Source: Candidatus Nitrosopumilus sp. (GTDB taxonomy: Archaea > Thermoproteota > Nitrososphaeria > Nitrososphaerales > Nitrosopumilaceae). From it: a stretch of 64,000 nucleotides of DNA. The notes under the pieces were generated by a model. The model did not search any database. It was not told the DNA's origin and worked only from the letters and a program-made list of their open reading frames with translations. The translations under genes and the position numbers were made by a program. The DNA lies in contig QOOS01000003.1 of the NCBI GenBank assembly GCA_003331425.1, positions 1 to 64,000 on the forward strand. The letters run 5' to 3'. This document shows, piece after piece, positions 56,910 through 64,000 of the stretch (position 1 is the first letter of the stretch; every line of letters starts with the position of its first letter).

Positions 56910-57002
56910 CTAGTTACCTATTTGATACCCACAATCATTACAGCGATTTGCTTTTTTATCAAATCTAACTTGATGACATGCAGGGCAAGGTGTAAAGGCC
57001 AT
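56910..57002 (-). CDS. 30-aa zinc-ribbon microprotein
   Basis: MAFTPCPACHQVRFDKKANRCNDCGYQIGN: a complete CxxC-x13-CxxC zinc ribbon and little else, below the track limit. The track ORF on the opposite strand is its shadow. Directly upstream of the 64-aa Cys/His gene. Confidence 0.65.
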   Translation of the reverse strand: MAFTPCPACHQVRFDKKANRCNDCGYQIGN

Positions 57003-57124
57003 ACAATATTCACAAACCATCCATTAAAAAAAGTGATGCCGTTACATCAAAAATTAGTATTTGAACTTCCATATCATAAATTTTCTAAAATAAAATACAT
57101 GCTTTAAAATCTAAATTAAAAAAA

Positions 57125-57232
57125 ATGATATCCATGATAGAAAAGAAACTTCTACGAGACCAAAAAGAGCGTTCTGTTCTTTTTGTAGGATTTCTAGTAA
57201 TTGTGGGTACAGCAGTAATGCTAATCCCATAA
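57125..57232 (+). CDS. 35-aa single-pass membrane microprotein
   Basis: MISMIEKKLLRDQKERSVLFVGFLVIVGTAVMLIP: basic N-terminus, then one transmembrane helix ending at the stop, a tail-anchored shape. Unknown function. Confidence 0.45.
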   Translation: MISMIEKKLLRDQKERSVLFVGFLVIVGTAVMLIP

Positions 57233-57310
57233 TATTTTATTTTTAAAACAAATACTCGACATTACTCAATAGAAAGAAGTTTATCAGTAAAAAAATCACC
57301 TATTATTGAA

Positions 57311-57613
57311 ATGGTTGAAGCATCACTCTCAAAATTAGATGATAAAGGAGTATTCACCATTGTTAACGTACAAAAAGTGGAGCGTAAAGTAGGAAAAGAA
57401 ACAATTGTAGAGATAGATCTTGAGACTGAAGAAGAATTTGACGGGGTAAAAAAATTCTACACATCAAGAAAGATGATAGTTGCAAAATTTTATGACAACG
57501 GAAATCCCACAACATTATGCCAAGATATTCAAAAAGGTAAGAAATACAGAGTTAAAATTATTACACAAAAATTTGGTAATGGTAAAGAAGATTACGATAT
57601 TGCAAAGTCTTAA
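57311..57613 (+). CDS. 100-aa hypothetical protein
   Basis: Beta-rich soluble protein (GVFTIVNVQKVERKVGKETIVEIDLETEEEF...GKKYRVKIITQKFG), perhaps an OB-like barrel. No conserved catalytic residues seen. Family not recognised. Confidence 0.6.
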   Translation: MVEASLSKLDDKGVFTIVNVQKVERKVGKETIVEIDLETEEEFDGVKKFYTSRKMIVAKFYDNGNPTTLCQDIQKGKKYRVKIITQKFGNGKEDYDIAKS

Positions 57614-57680
57614 TGTTGTTTTCCAAGTGTAAAAAATTCAAAAATGTGTTAGTTATATTCAGTAAATTTCAAAAATAACT

Positions 57681-57818
57681 ATGGATGACAGTAATTTTCC
57701 TAATGGCGTGTGTAAACAATGTCATGAACCAGTAACAGTTCTTATTCGTAAAAATGAATTACAAGAAGGAGACATCAGATACGCATGTAAACAATGTGGT
57801 TATGTTAGTAAAAAATGA
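57681..57818 (+). CDS. 45-aa zinc-ribbon microprotein
   Basis: MDDSNFPNGVCKQCHEPVTVL...YACKQCGYVSKK: two CxxC pairs 25 residues apart, a zinc-ribbon knuckle pair. ATG start with no other content. Immediately before the candidate ncRNA. Confidence 0.65.
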   Translation: MDDSNFPNGVCKQCHEPVTVLIRKNELQEGDIRYACKQCGYVSKK

Positions 57819-57837
57819 CTTAAAAAAAAGATCAATG

Positions 57838-57845
57838 TTAAATAT
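57838..57845 (+). promoter_or_regulatory. TATA box of the candidate ncRNA
   Basis: TTAAATAT; its centre is 25 bases before 57866, the first base of the closing stem described next. Confidence 0.5.
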
Positions 57846-57865
57846 TGTTTTGACGTACTAATAGT

Positions 57866-57964
57866 AACAAGAAACCATCATGTCTGCGTAGTAGAGTGAT
57901 GAGTAGGGAAAACAATTCATGTTAGGATTCATTTATGTCCAATGTTTTCCAGTTCTTTCTTGTT
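57866..57964 (+). ncRNA. candidate ncRNA with three perfect stems
   Basis: A closing stem AACAAGAAA/TTTCTTGTT (57866-57874 with 57956-57964, 9 bp, extendable by G-U pairs) encloses two hairpins: CATCA/TGATG (57876-57880 with 57897-57901) and GGAAAACA/TGTTTTCC (57907-57914 with 57943-57950). A TATA box is correctly placed for initiation at the first stem base. No ORF fits. Not tRNA, 5S, SRP or RNase P by shape. It also contains GTGATGA, a perfect box C consensus, but no clear box D. Confidence 0.5.
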
Positions 57965-58012
57965 GTAAAAAAATTAGAGTTTTGAAATTGTCTTTATAAT
58001 CTACCAAAAAAA

Positions 58013-58114
58013 TTATCCAAAACTCAAATCGGGGTTTTTACAGAAAGTACATTTTTCCATCAAACCAAATTCATTCATGAACTTTCCTTTTCCATCACAT
58101 TGAAGACAATCCAA
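58013..58114 (-). CDS. 33-aa zinc-finger microprotein
   Basis: From TTG: MDCLQCDGKGKFMNEFGLMEKCTFCKNPDLSFG. CxxCxGKG and CxxC resemble half of a DnaJ-type zinc finger. An in-frame stop lies three codons upstream of the TTG. Short, so modest confidence. Confidence 0.45.
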   Translation of the reverse strand: MDCLQCDGKGKFMNEFGLMEKCTFCKNPDLSFG

Positions 58115-58223
58115 GTTGATCTAAATTGCCGAAGATAGCAATAAGTTTTTTGTAAAAATATGATTTTACTCAAATTTAGGCCTAGATATTCAGCTTTTTA
58201 TTGTAACAAGTTAATCATAAATT

Positions 58224-58478
58224 ATGATCGAAAAAGAAGATGCAAAAAAAGTCATCGAGGTAATTGGCAATAATTTGATAGGAGTTTCGCATGATTCAAG
58301 TAGTTTTCAGAAATTACCTGACTCGTTTTGGGGATATTTTGCACGAGGTCACGATAAAAAAGGAACATTTGGAGTAATTGTCACATATTCTGAAGAAGGA
58401 AAAGACGTAGATGAATTAATGAAAATGTATGAAGAATGGGCCAAACAAAACAAACCTCAGAAAGAAGAATCTACTTGA
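58224..58478 (+). CDS. 84-aa hypothetical protein
   Basis: MIEKEDAKKVIEVIGNNLIGVSHDSSSFQKLPDSFWGYFARGHDKKGTFGVIVTYSEEGKDVDELMKMYEEWAKQ. Soluble alpha/beta. Unknown family. It overlaps the convergent TPR gene by 8 bases. Confidence 0.6.
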   Translation: MIEKEDAKKVIEVIGNNLIGVSHDSSSFQKLPDSFWGYFARGHDKKGTFGVIVTYSEEGKDVDELMKMYEEWAKQNKPQKEEST

Positions 58479-59532
58479 TCAATGTTTTAAAATTTTGATC
58501 GTGTCTTAATCCTATAAAATCAGGATCACTTTTGATTTTATTCAAAAAATTTCCATGTTCATGATTATGTTCATGTTCATGATTATGTTCATGTTCATGA
58601 TTATGGGCGTTTTTTCTTTCTAATTCTAATAATTTTGTAATTAACGCACATGTTTGTTTATTGTTGTTTTGTTTAGCAGTAGACTTTGCTTTAAAATACA
58701 ACGAATTCATTTCTTCAGGATCATCTTTTAGAATTTTGTTAAAACACAAAATTGCTTGTTTGTATTGTCCCATCAAATGTAAAGAATAGCCTTTATTGAT
58801 AATAACATCTGTATTGTTTTTTTCTTTATGCAATATTTTATTAAAATATACTAATGCATCTTCAGGTTTCTTCAAACTGTTACAAGCAACACCTAAACGA
58901 AACATTGCATCAAAATCTTTTGGATCATGTTTTACAGCTTGTTTAAAGCATTCGTAAGATAATCGAAATTTTTGAATTTCTAAAAGAGAGTTACCAATAT
59001 TGCATAATGAATCTATATCGGTTTTGTCCTCATTTAATGCAGACTCAAAATATTCAATTGCTTTGTAATGTTGCTTATCACCTGCATAAACAATTCCAAT
59101 ATTATTCAAAATTTCAATATCTCTAGGATGAATCTCTAATGCAATTTTGTAGGTAGAAATTGCATCATCATGCCTACCTAATGCAACAAAGACATTAGCT
59201 TTGTTACAAAGTGCATTTGTGTCTTCAGGGTTAATTTTTAGAGCGTGATTAAATTCACTTAATGCCTCTTCATATTTTCCCATATCATATAATGTAGTTG
59301 CCTTGTTATACAGTCCATCAAAATCATCAGGAGTATGAATTAGAACTTTTTCTAACTCCTCAAGGGATTCATCATATTTTCCAAGTTCTGCAAGACAAAC
59401 AGCCTTGTTAATTATCATTTCAGAATTATTTGGATTTTCTTCTATAATCATTTCAAAAAGGTTGATAGATTTTTGAAACTTTTTTTTATCAAAATCCCGA
59501 ATTGCTTGTTTCAATAATGAATCAAGTATCAT
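58471..59532 (-). CDS. TPR protein with a His-rich C-terminal tail
   Basis: 353 residues. About eight TPR units (residues 1-300) with regular A-L-x-x-K/N...P spacing, then a HNHEHEHNHEHEHNHEHG stretch near residue 320, likely a metal-binding patch. Third gene of a coupled operon with the zinc-type binding protein; start overlaps the 78-aa gene by 4 bases. A metal-storage or metal-delivery scaffold is plausible (inference). Confidence 0.85.
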   Translation of the reverse strand: MILDSLLKQAIRDFDKKKFQKSINLFEMIIEENPNNSEMIINKAVCLAELGKYDESLEELEKVLIHTPDDFDGLYNKATTLYDMGKYEEALSEFNHALKINPEDTNALCNKANVFVALGRHDDAISTYKIALEIHPRDIEILNNIGIVYAGDKQHYKAIEYFESALNEDKTDIDSLCNIGNSLLEIQKFRLSYECFKQAVKHDPKDFDAMFRLGVACNSLKKPEDALVYFNKILHKEKNNTDVIINKGYSLHLMGQYKQAILCFNKILKDDPEEMNSLYFKAKSTAKQNNNKQTCALITKLLELERKNAHNHEHEHNHEHEHNHEHGNFLNKIKSDPDFIGLRHDQNFKTLIK

Positions 59533-59765
59533 GCAACTGCTACTCTTTTTGTCAATGCATTTGTTGGAACTATGTGTATTTCTTCTTTGTTCTCAACAGA
59601 ACTAAAAAAAATTCTAGTACATTTTTCAAAATAATAAGTTTCAGTATGTTCGTGGTTTTTAAATAGAAACACTTCAGCTTCGGGTTTTATCGCAAGCCAG
59701 GTAACATTATTGTTGATTATACCTAGACTTTTCCAGTCATCAAATTTTGGAATATATGTTGTCAA
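59529..59765 (-). CDS. 78-aa hypothetical protein of the zinc operon
   Basis: MTTYIPKFDDWKSLGIINNNVTWLAIKPEAEVFLFKNHEHTETYYFEKC. Short, soluble, with a few His/Cys. Both ends overlap neighbours by 4 bases, so it is translationally coupled between the binding protein and the TPR protein. Function unknown. Confidence 0.65.
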   Translation of the reverse strand: MTTYIPKFDDWKSLGIINNNVTWLAIKPEAEVFLFKNHEHTETYYFEKCTRIFFSSVENKEEIHIVPTNALTKRVAVA

Positions 59766-61096
59766 TTACACTCTAATGCAATTTCCAAGTTATCAACATT
59801 TTGTCTCATTTTTTCAAAGTATGTTACCTTTGGATCGTCACTTTCAGAAAGAGACTCTAATGGACTAAACAACAAAATGTCTCCTCCCAATTCAGCGGCC
59901 AATCTTTCAGCTAATTTTGGATTTCTGTTTTCTTCAGTGAAGAAATACTTTATGTCATTGTCTTCAGCAAAATGAATTAGTTCCTCAATATCCTTTGCAG
60001 TTACAGGAGTTTCAGGGCTGAACTCCTGTATTACTGCCAAGGTGTTGAGGTCATATCTCTCTGCAAAATACGAAAATGCATTGTGGAATGGTACAAACGT
60101 GTCTTTTGCGCAAGAAGATACATCACTACGGATTTCTTGATCCAGTTGATCTAATTGGTTAGCATATGAAATAGCATTATCATGGTAGATTTCTGCATGT
60201 GCAGGATCGGATTCTTGTAAGTGGTCTGCAATCGTCATTACCTGAGCTTTTGCTAATATAGGATCAAGCCAAATGTGTGGGTCATAAGTATGGTCGATGG
60301 CTCCTTCTTCTCCATGTTCATCATGTCCATCTTCTTTTGAATGGTCATCGTGTACATCTTCACCAGAAACTAAATGATGAATTTCTTCTAGTCCTTCTGC
60401 ACCGTCAATGTGTCCATCTTCAATTTCATGAATTAAATGTTCAATATCTTCAATTGCACCTTCATGTCCATGTCCGTCTCCTTCATGTTCACTTAGTATC
60501 TCTTCAATTTCTTCAATAGATTGTGATTGGGTTATTTCGCCTGCTTCAAATTCTTCTATAACATGTTCAATCTCTTTGTAAAAGTCTTCAGTATGTTCAT
60601 CATGTCCATCTTCTTTTGAATGGTCATCGTGTACATCTTCACCATGACTTCCATGTGAACTATGATCATGTGCTTCACCTTCCATAAGGTCAATTCCTTC
60701 AGATGAATCAACAAATACAATGTGTGCAAAATCAGATGCAGACATAATTTCATCAATGTATGGTTCAAAGTCTGCACCATTGTAAATTACCATATCTGCT
60801 TTGGTTAATGCAGCTATAGTTTGTGGTCCCAATTCAGATGCATGAGGATCAGCATTGGATGGAATTAAAATTCTTACTTCAGCGGCATCTCCTGCAACAC
60901 CTTGTGTAAATTGGTATAATGGGTAAAATGTAGTATAAACTAGAAATTTCTCTTCAGGTTCAATAGCAATATCATTTTGTGGGTCTACAGTTGGAACAAC
61001 AGCATCATTTTGGGCTCCCATAGATACGAACAATACTGCGATGATTACAGCAGCTGCAATTCCTCCACCTATAATTCCAATTTGAGAGCCTTTCAC
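59762..61096 (-). CDS. zinc-type ABC transporter substrate-binding protein (ZnuA-like)
   Basis: 444 residues, GTG start. N-terminal hydrophobic anchor (GIIGGGIAAAVIIAVLFVSMG), then the cluster A-I fold: LVYTTFYPLYQFTQGVAGD, NADPHASELGPQ, YDPHIWLDP and EENRNPKLAERLAAELGG with metal His residues. Between the lobes lies an unusually long insert of about 130 residues, His/Asp/Glu-rich, with two copies of EDVHDDHSKEDGHDEH. It binds Zn or Mn outside the cell. No permease or ATPase gene is in the operon. Confidence 0.92.
   Translation of the reverse strand: MKGSQIGIIGGGIAAAVIIAVLFVSMGAQNDAVVPTVDPQNDIAIEPEEKFLVYTTFYPLYQFTQGVAGDAAEVRILIPSNADPHASELGPQTIAALTKADMVIYNGADFEPYIDEIMSASDFAHIVFVDSSEGIDLMEGEAHDHSSHGSHGEDVHDDHSKEDGHDEHTEDFYKEIEHVIEEFEAGEITQSQSIEEIEEILSEHEGDGHGHEGAIEDIEHLIHEIEDGHIDGAEGLEEIHHLVSGEDVHDDHSKEDGHDEHGEEGAIDHTYDPHIWLDPILAKAQVMTIADHLQESDPAHAEIYHDNAISYANQLDQLDQEIRSDVSSCAKDTFVPFHNAFSYFAERYDLNTLAVIQEFSPETPVTAKDIEELIHFAEDNDIKYFFTEENRNPKLAERLAAELGGDILLFSPLESLSESDDPKVTYFEKMRQNVDNLEIALECN
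60314..60365 (-). repeat. 52-bp direct repeat, copy 1
   Basis: Identical over 52 bp to 60593-60644, 279 bp (93 codons) away and in frame. Encodes EDVHDDHSKEDGHDEH of the His-rich insert. Confidence 0.9.
60593..60644 (-). repeat. 52-bp direct repeat, copy 2
   Basis: Second copy. The helices between copies also resemble each other (IEHVIEEFEAGEI and IEHLIHEIEDGHI), so a module of about 90 residues looks duplicated. Confidence 0.9.
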
Positions 61097-61126
61097 GCAC
61101 GAACTCCATTAATGTTATTAATAAAT

Positions 61127-61134
61127 GTATAAAT
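61127..61134 (-). promoter_or_regulatory. promoter of the zinc-type operon
   Basis: TTTATACA on the minus strand, about 34 bases before the GTG start. Upstream, an extremely AT-rich stretch contains AAAAATTATT direct repeats (61165-61195) that could be regulator sites. No gene is seen in 61097-61273. Confidence 0.4.
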
Positions 61135-61273
61135 TTTTAATAATATTATGTACTACTTTAATATGTTATATAATTAAAAATTATTAAAAATTATTAATAT
61201 ATTTAATAAAAAAATACTTCAGATTATTAATCGTTGTAAATCCATTAAATACCAAAAATTGAGTGATAGTGGT

Positions 61274-61366
61274 ATGTCAAAGATAGTAAAATGTCCAAGT
61301 TGTGATTGTCACATTGTTGTAGATGAAAAAGGACAAAAAGAATTTTGTATCAAAAATGAATCTTAG
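61274..61366 (+). CDS. 30-aa Cys-rich microprotein
   Basis: MSKIVKCPSCDCHIVVDEKGQKEFCIKNES: CxxCxC plus a distal Cys, a minimal zinc site. ATG start, below track limit. Lies between the divergent zinc-type operon and the convergent pentad-repeat gene. Confidence 0.5.
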   Translation: MSKIVKCPSCDCHIVVDEKGQKEFCIKNES

Positions 61367-61384
61367 TCAATTCTAAAATATGTT

Positions 61385-62140
61385 TTAATCAGTTGGCACC
61401 TCATTTTTACTTTTATTGAATTTGTTGTAACCCTCTTGGTTGTAACCATCTTTGTCATATCCTAAATGGTCATATCCTAGTTTGTCAAATCCATTGGAAT
61501 CGTAACCATTTTCATCAAATCCATTGGAATCGTAACCTTCTTTGTTGTAACCTTTTTCATCATAACCATTTGCATCAAATCCATTGGAATCATAACCTTC
61601 TTTGTTGTAACCATCCACATTGTAACCTTTTTTGTTGTAACCATCTAAGTCATATCCATCCTTGTTAAATCCATTTTTATTAATTCCATCTAGGTTGTAA
61701 CCATTTTTGTTAAAACCATCTTTGTTGTAACCGTCTACATTGTAACCTTTTTTGTTGTAACCATTTGTATCAAAGGTGGTTTTTGTGTCAATATGGATTC
61801 CATCTATTGAGAAACCACGATTATCATACCCATCCGTATTGTAACCTTTTTTATCATAACCTTTTTTGTTGAATCCATCTTTGTTGTAACCCTTAAAATC
61901 AAATCCATCTTCATCATATCCTTCTTTGTATCCTTTTTTGTCGTATCCCTTTTTGTCAAATCCTTTTCTATCATATCCTCTTTTGTCATATCCTTTTTTG
62001 TCATATCCATTTCTATCTAATCCATTTTTGTCATATCCTTTTTTGTTGTATCCACTTTTGGCAAACCCATCTCTATCATATCCATCTAGATCATAGCCTT
62101 GTTTGTCAAATGTATGACTAAATTTATCTAAGAAACCCAT
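61385..62140 (-). CDS. GY(D/N)xx pentad-repeat protein
   Basis: 251 residues. After MGFLDKFSHTFDKQ the whole chain is about 44 tandem pentads G-[YF]-[DN]-x-[KDNE], e.g. GYDKK, GFDKK, GYNVD. Two register breaks: a four-residue unit GYKE and the segment TKTTFDTN in the middle. Tail KFNKSKNEVPTD. No signal peptide is visible. Aromatic, Gly and acidic residues at fixed spacing suggest an extended or beta-solenoid filament or a cation-binding low-complexity protein. Function unknown. Confidence 0.8.
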   Translation of the reverse strand: MGFLDKFSHTFDKQGYDLDGYDRDGFAKSGYNKKGYDKNGLDRNGYDKKGYDKRGYDRKGFDKKGYDKKGYKEGYDEDGFDFKGYNKDGFNKKGYDKKGYNTDGYDNRGFSIDGIHIDTKTTFDTNGYNKKGYNVDGYNKDGFNKNGYNLDGINKNGFNKDGYDLDGYNKKGYNVDGYNKEGYDSNGFDANGYDEKGYNKEGYDSNGFDENGYDSNGFDKLGYDHLGYDKDGYNQEGYNKFNKSKNEVPTD

Positions 62141-62204
62141 TATAGAATATCACGAATTCATTTAGATAAGCGTTTTTGTGCCTAATAAAGTCCAAAAAAT
62201 TAGA

Positions 62205-62336
62205 TTACTTTGTTTCTTTCAAAAGTTTTCGGTAACCTTCACATTCTTTGCAAACAGGTTTTCCTTTATACTTTGGATTACCATCTTTGATCTTTAAGGT
62301 TCCAGGGGCAATTTTACAAATACAACAAACTACCAT
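62205..62336 (-). CDS. 43-aa zinc-ribbon microprotein
   Basis: MVVCCICKIAPGTLKIKDGNPKYKGKPVCKECEGYRKLLKETK: CCxxC and CxxC give a treble-clef-like site; GNPKYKGKPVC is typical of a beta hairpin. ATG start, below the track limit. Downstream of leuB on the same strand. Confidence 0.6.
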   Translation of the reverse strand: MVVCCICKIAPGTLKIKDGNPKYKGKPVCKECEGYRKLLKETK

Positions 62337-62377
62337 GTTTAATGACTAAAATTTGCAATTAATAAAATTTGGTAAAT

Positions 62378-63391
62378 TTAGAGATTATCAGTTATTTGTT
62401 TTGTAAATTCAGTAGTCGTCTTATCACCACCAATATCTTTTGTTTTAATTCCAGTTTTCACTAAATCAAAAATAGTAGATTCTAGTTTTTTTGCCATTTC
62501 AAAACACTTTTGATCATTATGTTTTGCACCAAGCCAATCAAGCATCATTTTAATCGAAAGTAAAAATGATGAAGGGTTTGCAATATTTTGTCCAGCAATA
62601 TCAAATGCCGCACCATGAACAGGTTCAAACAATGCAAAATCATCACCAAGATTTGCAGCAGGCGCCATACCTAAACCACCAACTACTTGAGAAGATTCAT
62701 CAGACAAGATATCACCAAAGAGGTTAGTAGTTACTACAACATCAAATTTTTCAGGTTGACGAATTAAATTCATTGCACATGCATCAACATACATTTCTTC
62801 AAATTTAATTTCCGGATAATCTTTTGAAACTTCAATGCATGCTTTTGCAAATAATCCATCAGTTACACGCATAACATTTGATTTATGAACACAAGTTACT
62901 TTTTTCATAGAATTACGTTGTTTTGCAGTTTCAAAGGCATATTTTGCAATTCTTTTTGATGCAGCTTCAGAAATAATTCTCAAAGCAACTGCAGAATCAC
63001 CTAAACTAAATTCTTTGCCAGTGTAAAGATCTTCAGTATTTTCTCGAACTATAACCATATCAATATCATCACGTAATGCAGGCATGTGAGGGTATGATTT
63101 GGAAGGTCGAATATTTGCATAAAGATCAAGCATTCTTCTTAAAACAACAATTACATCAGCAGCACTTTCACCTACTGGAGCCTTAAGACACACATCAGAA
63201 TTTTTGATATTTTCAACTACATCTTCAGGAAGTGCTTTTCCTGTTTGTTCAAGGGCTTTATCCCCAGCAATTAATTTAGAAATTTCAAATTCAATTCCAT
63301 ATTTTTCTTGAATTGTGTTTAACACAGAAATTGCAGAATCAGATAGTTCAGGACCTATGCCGTCACCAGTAATTAATGAAATCTTATACAT
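62378..63391 (-). CDS. leuB: isopropylmalate/isocitrate dehydrogenase family (LeuB-like)
   Basis: 337 residues of the beta-decarboxylating dehydrogenase family. ITGDGIGPELS start, LRRMLDLYANIRPSKSYP (substrate-binding Arg residues), VIVRENTEDLYTGKE, VHKSNVM (catalytic Lys), DACAMNLIRQPEKFDVVVTTNLFGDILSDESSQVVGGLGMAPAANLG. The ANIRPSKS loop also resembles isocitrate and homoisocitrate dehydrogenases, so substrate is uncertain; the adjacent LeuA-family gene favours 3-isopropylmalate. Confidence 0.88.
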   Translation of the reverse strand: MYKISLITGDGIGPELSDSAISVLNTIQEKYGIEFEISKLIAGDKALEQTGKALPEDVVENIKNSDVCLKAPVGESAADVIVVLRRMLDLYANIRPSKSYPHMPALRDDIDMVIVRENTEDLYTGKEFSLGDSAVALRIISEAASKRIAKYAFETAKQRNSMKKVTCVHKSNVMRVTDGLFAKACIEVSKDYPEIKFEEMYVDACAMNLIRQPEKFDVVVTTNLFGDILSDESSQVVGGLGMAPAANLGDDFALFEPVHGAAFDIAGQNIANPSSFLLSIKMMLDWLGAKHNDQKCFEMAKKLESTIFDLVKTGIKTKDIGGDKTTTEFTKQITDNL

Positions 63392-63413
63392 ACTATCACA
63401 TCAATAATCAAAT

Positions 63414-64000
63414 TCAGTTTAACTGTTTTTCCTTAAGCATATTTTTAAGCATGATTCTATTGATTCCATCAATTACAGCTTTTACACTTGTAGTAACAAT
63501 ATCTTCTCCAACAGATTTTGCTGAAACAGAATTTCCTTGAGGGTCCTCAACAGTAATTGTTACTTCACATAATGCCGTAGCACCACCAGATATAGATGCC
63601 AATCTATAGTCAGTAATTTTTAATTCTGAAACCTTACCAGTGATTTTTTGAATGGCATTTAATGCAGCATCAACTGGACCTACACCATAATCAGTTCCAA
63701 TAAAATCTTCACCATCAATATTTAATTTTACAAATGCATATGGCATGATTCCAATACCTGTTGAAACTGAAAATGCAGATAGTTGAACAATTTTCTTTAT
63801 TCCTTTTTCACCTAAAACATCACTTGCAATAGATAATAATTCAACATCAGTAATTTGTTGCCCTTGATCACCAAGCACTTTAATTTTTTCAAGAATTTGT
63901 TTGGATTGATCATCAGTAGTTTTTACGCCAAATTCTTCAAGCATAGCATTCATTCCATGAATTCCAGCATGTTTACCTATTCGAAGTTGTCTTGTTCTAC
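63414..64000 (-). CDS. leuA: 2-isopropylmalate synthase-family protein, 5' truncated by window edge
   Basis: The open frame continues upstream of the track's Met to the window end, reading RTRQLRIGKHAGIHG before MNAMLEEFGV. KHAGIHG is the conserved segment between the TIM barrel and the regulatory part of LeuA-type synthases. The visible C-terminus is the LeuA dimerisation/allosteric domain (FSVSTGIGIMPYAFVKL, YRLASISGGATALCEVTITVED). Citramalate or homocitrate synthases share this architecture. Only about 195 residues are in view. 22 bases before leuB. Confidence 0.85.
   Translation of the reverse strand, partial: RTRQLRIGKHAGIHGMNAMLEEFGVKTTDDQSKQILEKIKVLGDQGQQITDVELLSIASDVLGEKGIKKIVQLSAFSVSTGIGIMPYAFVKLNIDGEDFIGTDYGVGPVDAALNAIQKITGKVSELKITDYRLASISGGATALCEVTITVEDPQGNSVSAKSVGEDIVTTSVKAVIDGINRIMLKNMLKEKQLN

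Noticed and set aside
56922-57107. 61-aa plus-strand ORF
   Set aside because: Antisense to the 30-aa zinc-ribbon microprotein, whose CxxC pattern is far more convincing.
57866-57964. Box C/D sRNA
   Set aside because: GUGAUGA is present, but no CUGA box D at suitable spacing was found, and the long stems do not fit a C/D RNA.

Overview
The window is a piece of an AT-rich archaeal chromosome, most likely from a marine ammonia-oxidising thaumarchaeon (Nitrosopumilales, Nitrososphaeria). This rests on the archaeal information-processing genes (TFB, tRNA-splicing endonuclease, ATP-dependent DNA ligase, Rpo12, EF-1A, archaeal AspRS), fructose-1,6-bisphosphate aldolase/phosphatase, a 3-hydroxyacyl-CoA dehydrogenase of the type used in the 3-hydroxypropionate/4-hydroxybutyrate cycle, exported proteins with the lineage's 'PxWxxxxxxWW' repeats and CFI-box C-termini, and a compact 16S-23S rRNA operon without a spacer tRNA. 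Many genes have a TATA-like box about 25 bases before the start codon, so leaderless transcripts are probably common. Several starts appear to be TTG or GTG.

Layout. 1-11.3 kb: membrane and exported proteins (one zincin-like protein that has lost its catalytic Glu, one intact matrixin-like protein), an atypical SDR, a winged-helix/Met-rich protein, biotin ligase, TFB, MsrA, UspA, a methyltransferase and an RDD protein. 11.3-16.4 kb: the rRNA operon on the minus strand (promoter near 16.35 kb, 16S, about 140 bp of spacer, 23S). Long complementary arms bracket both rRNAs, and three perfect 42-bp hairpin repeats form the trailer. 16.4-35.8 kb: housekeeping and metabolism, including a HemL-like aminotransferase, tandem cupins beside a J-domain/ferredoxin fusion, HIT, 3-hydroxyacyl-CoA dehydrogenase, the EF-1A/S10/Rpo12 operon, FBP aldolase/phosphatase, ligase, a DUF47 protein, EndA, and a double-SDR plus MaoC-like pair. 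35.8-48.4 kb: TauE/SafE, DUF192, a DtxR/MntR-type regulator, a PIN-ATPase-KH protein, the TldD/UDG/AAG operon, two VTT membrane proteins, an unpartnered oligopeptide ABC ATPase, and a KH protein with AspRS. 48.4-58.5 kb: an accessory-looking stretch of small membrane and zinc-ribbon proteins, two candidate structured RNAs, and a polyhydroxyalkanoate (PHA) cluster at 51.6-56.3 kb. 58.5-64 kb: a zinc-uptake-like operon with His-rich proteins, a protein made almost entirely of GY(D/N)xx pentads, a LeuB-family dehydrogenase, and the 3' part of a LeuA-family gene running off the window.

How the genes work together. The PHA cluster has a class III synthase (PhaE+PhaC), an alpha/beta hydrolase and three phasin-like proteins. 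One of these joins a phasin-like helical region to an AbrB-type DNA-binding domain, and the strongest phasin promoter carries three ATTACCA repeats phased at exactly 10 bp; together these suggest granule-linked autoregulation (inference). The zinc-type binding protein, a 78-aa protein and a TPR protein with a His-rich tail are translationally coupled. EndA, present in the window, is the enzyme expected to cut bulge-helix-bulge motifs in rRNA precursor stems such as those seen here.

The least explained items are the candidate ncRNA near 57.9 kb, the inverted-repeat cluster near 50.8 kb, the 42-bp trailer repeats, the double SDR that resembles the N-terminal half of Chloroflexus malonyl-CoA reductase but lacks YxxxK, and the pentad-repeat protein. 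No tRNA gene, 5S rRNA, insertion sequence, integrase or CRISPR array was recognised.
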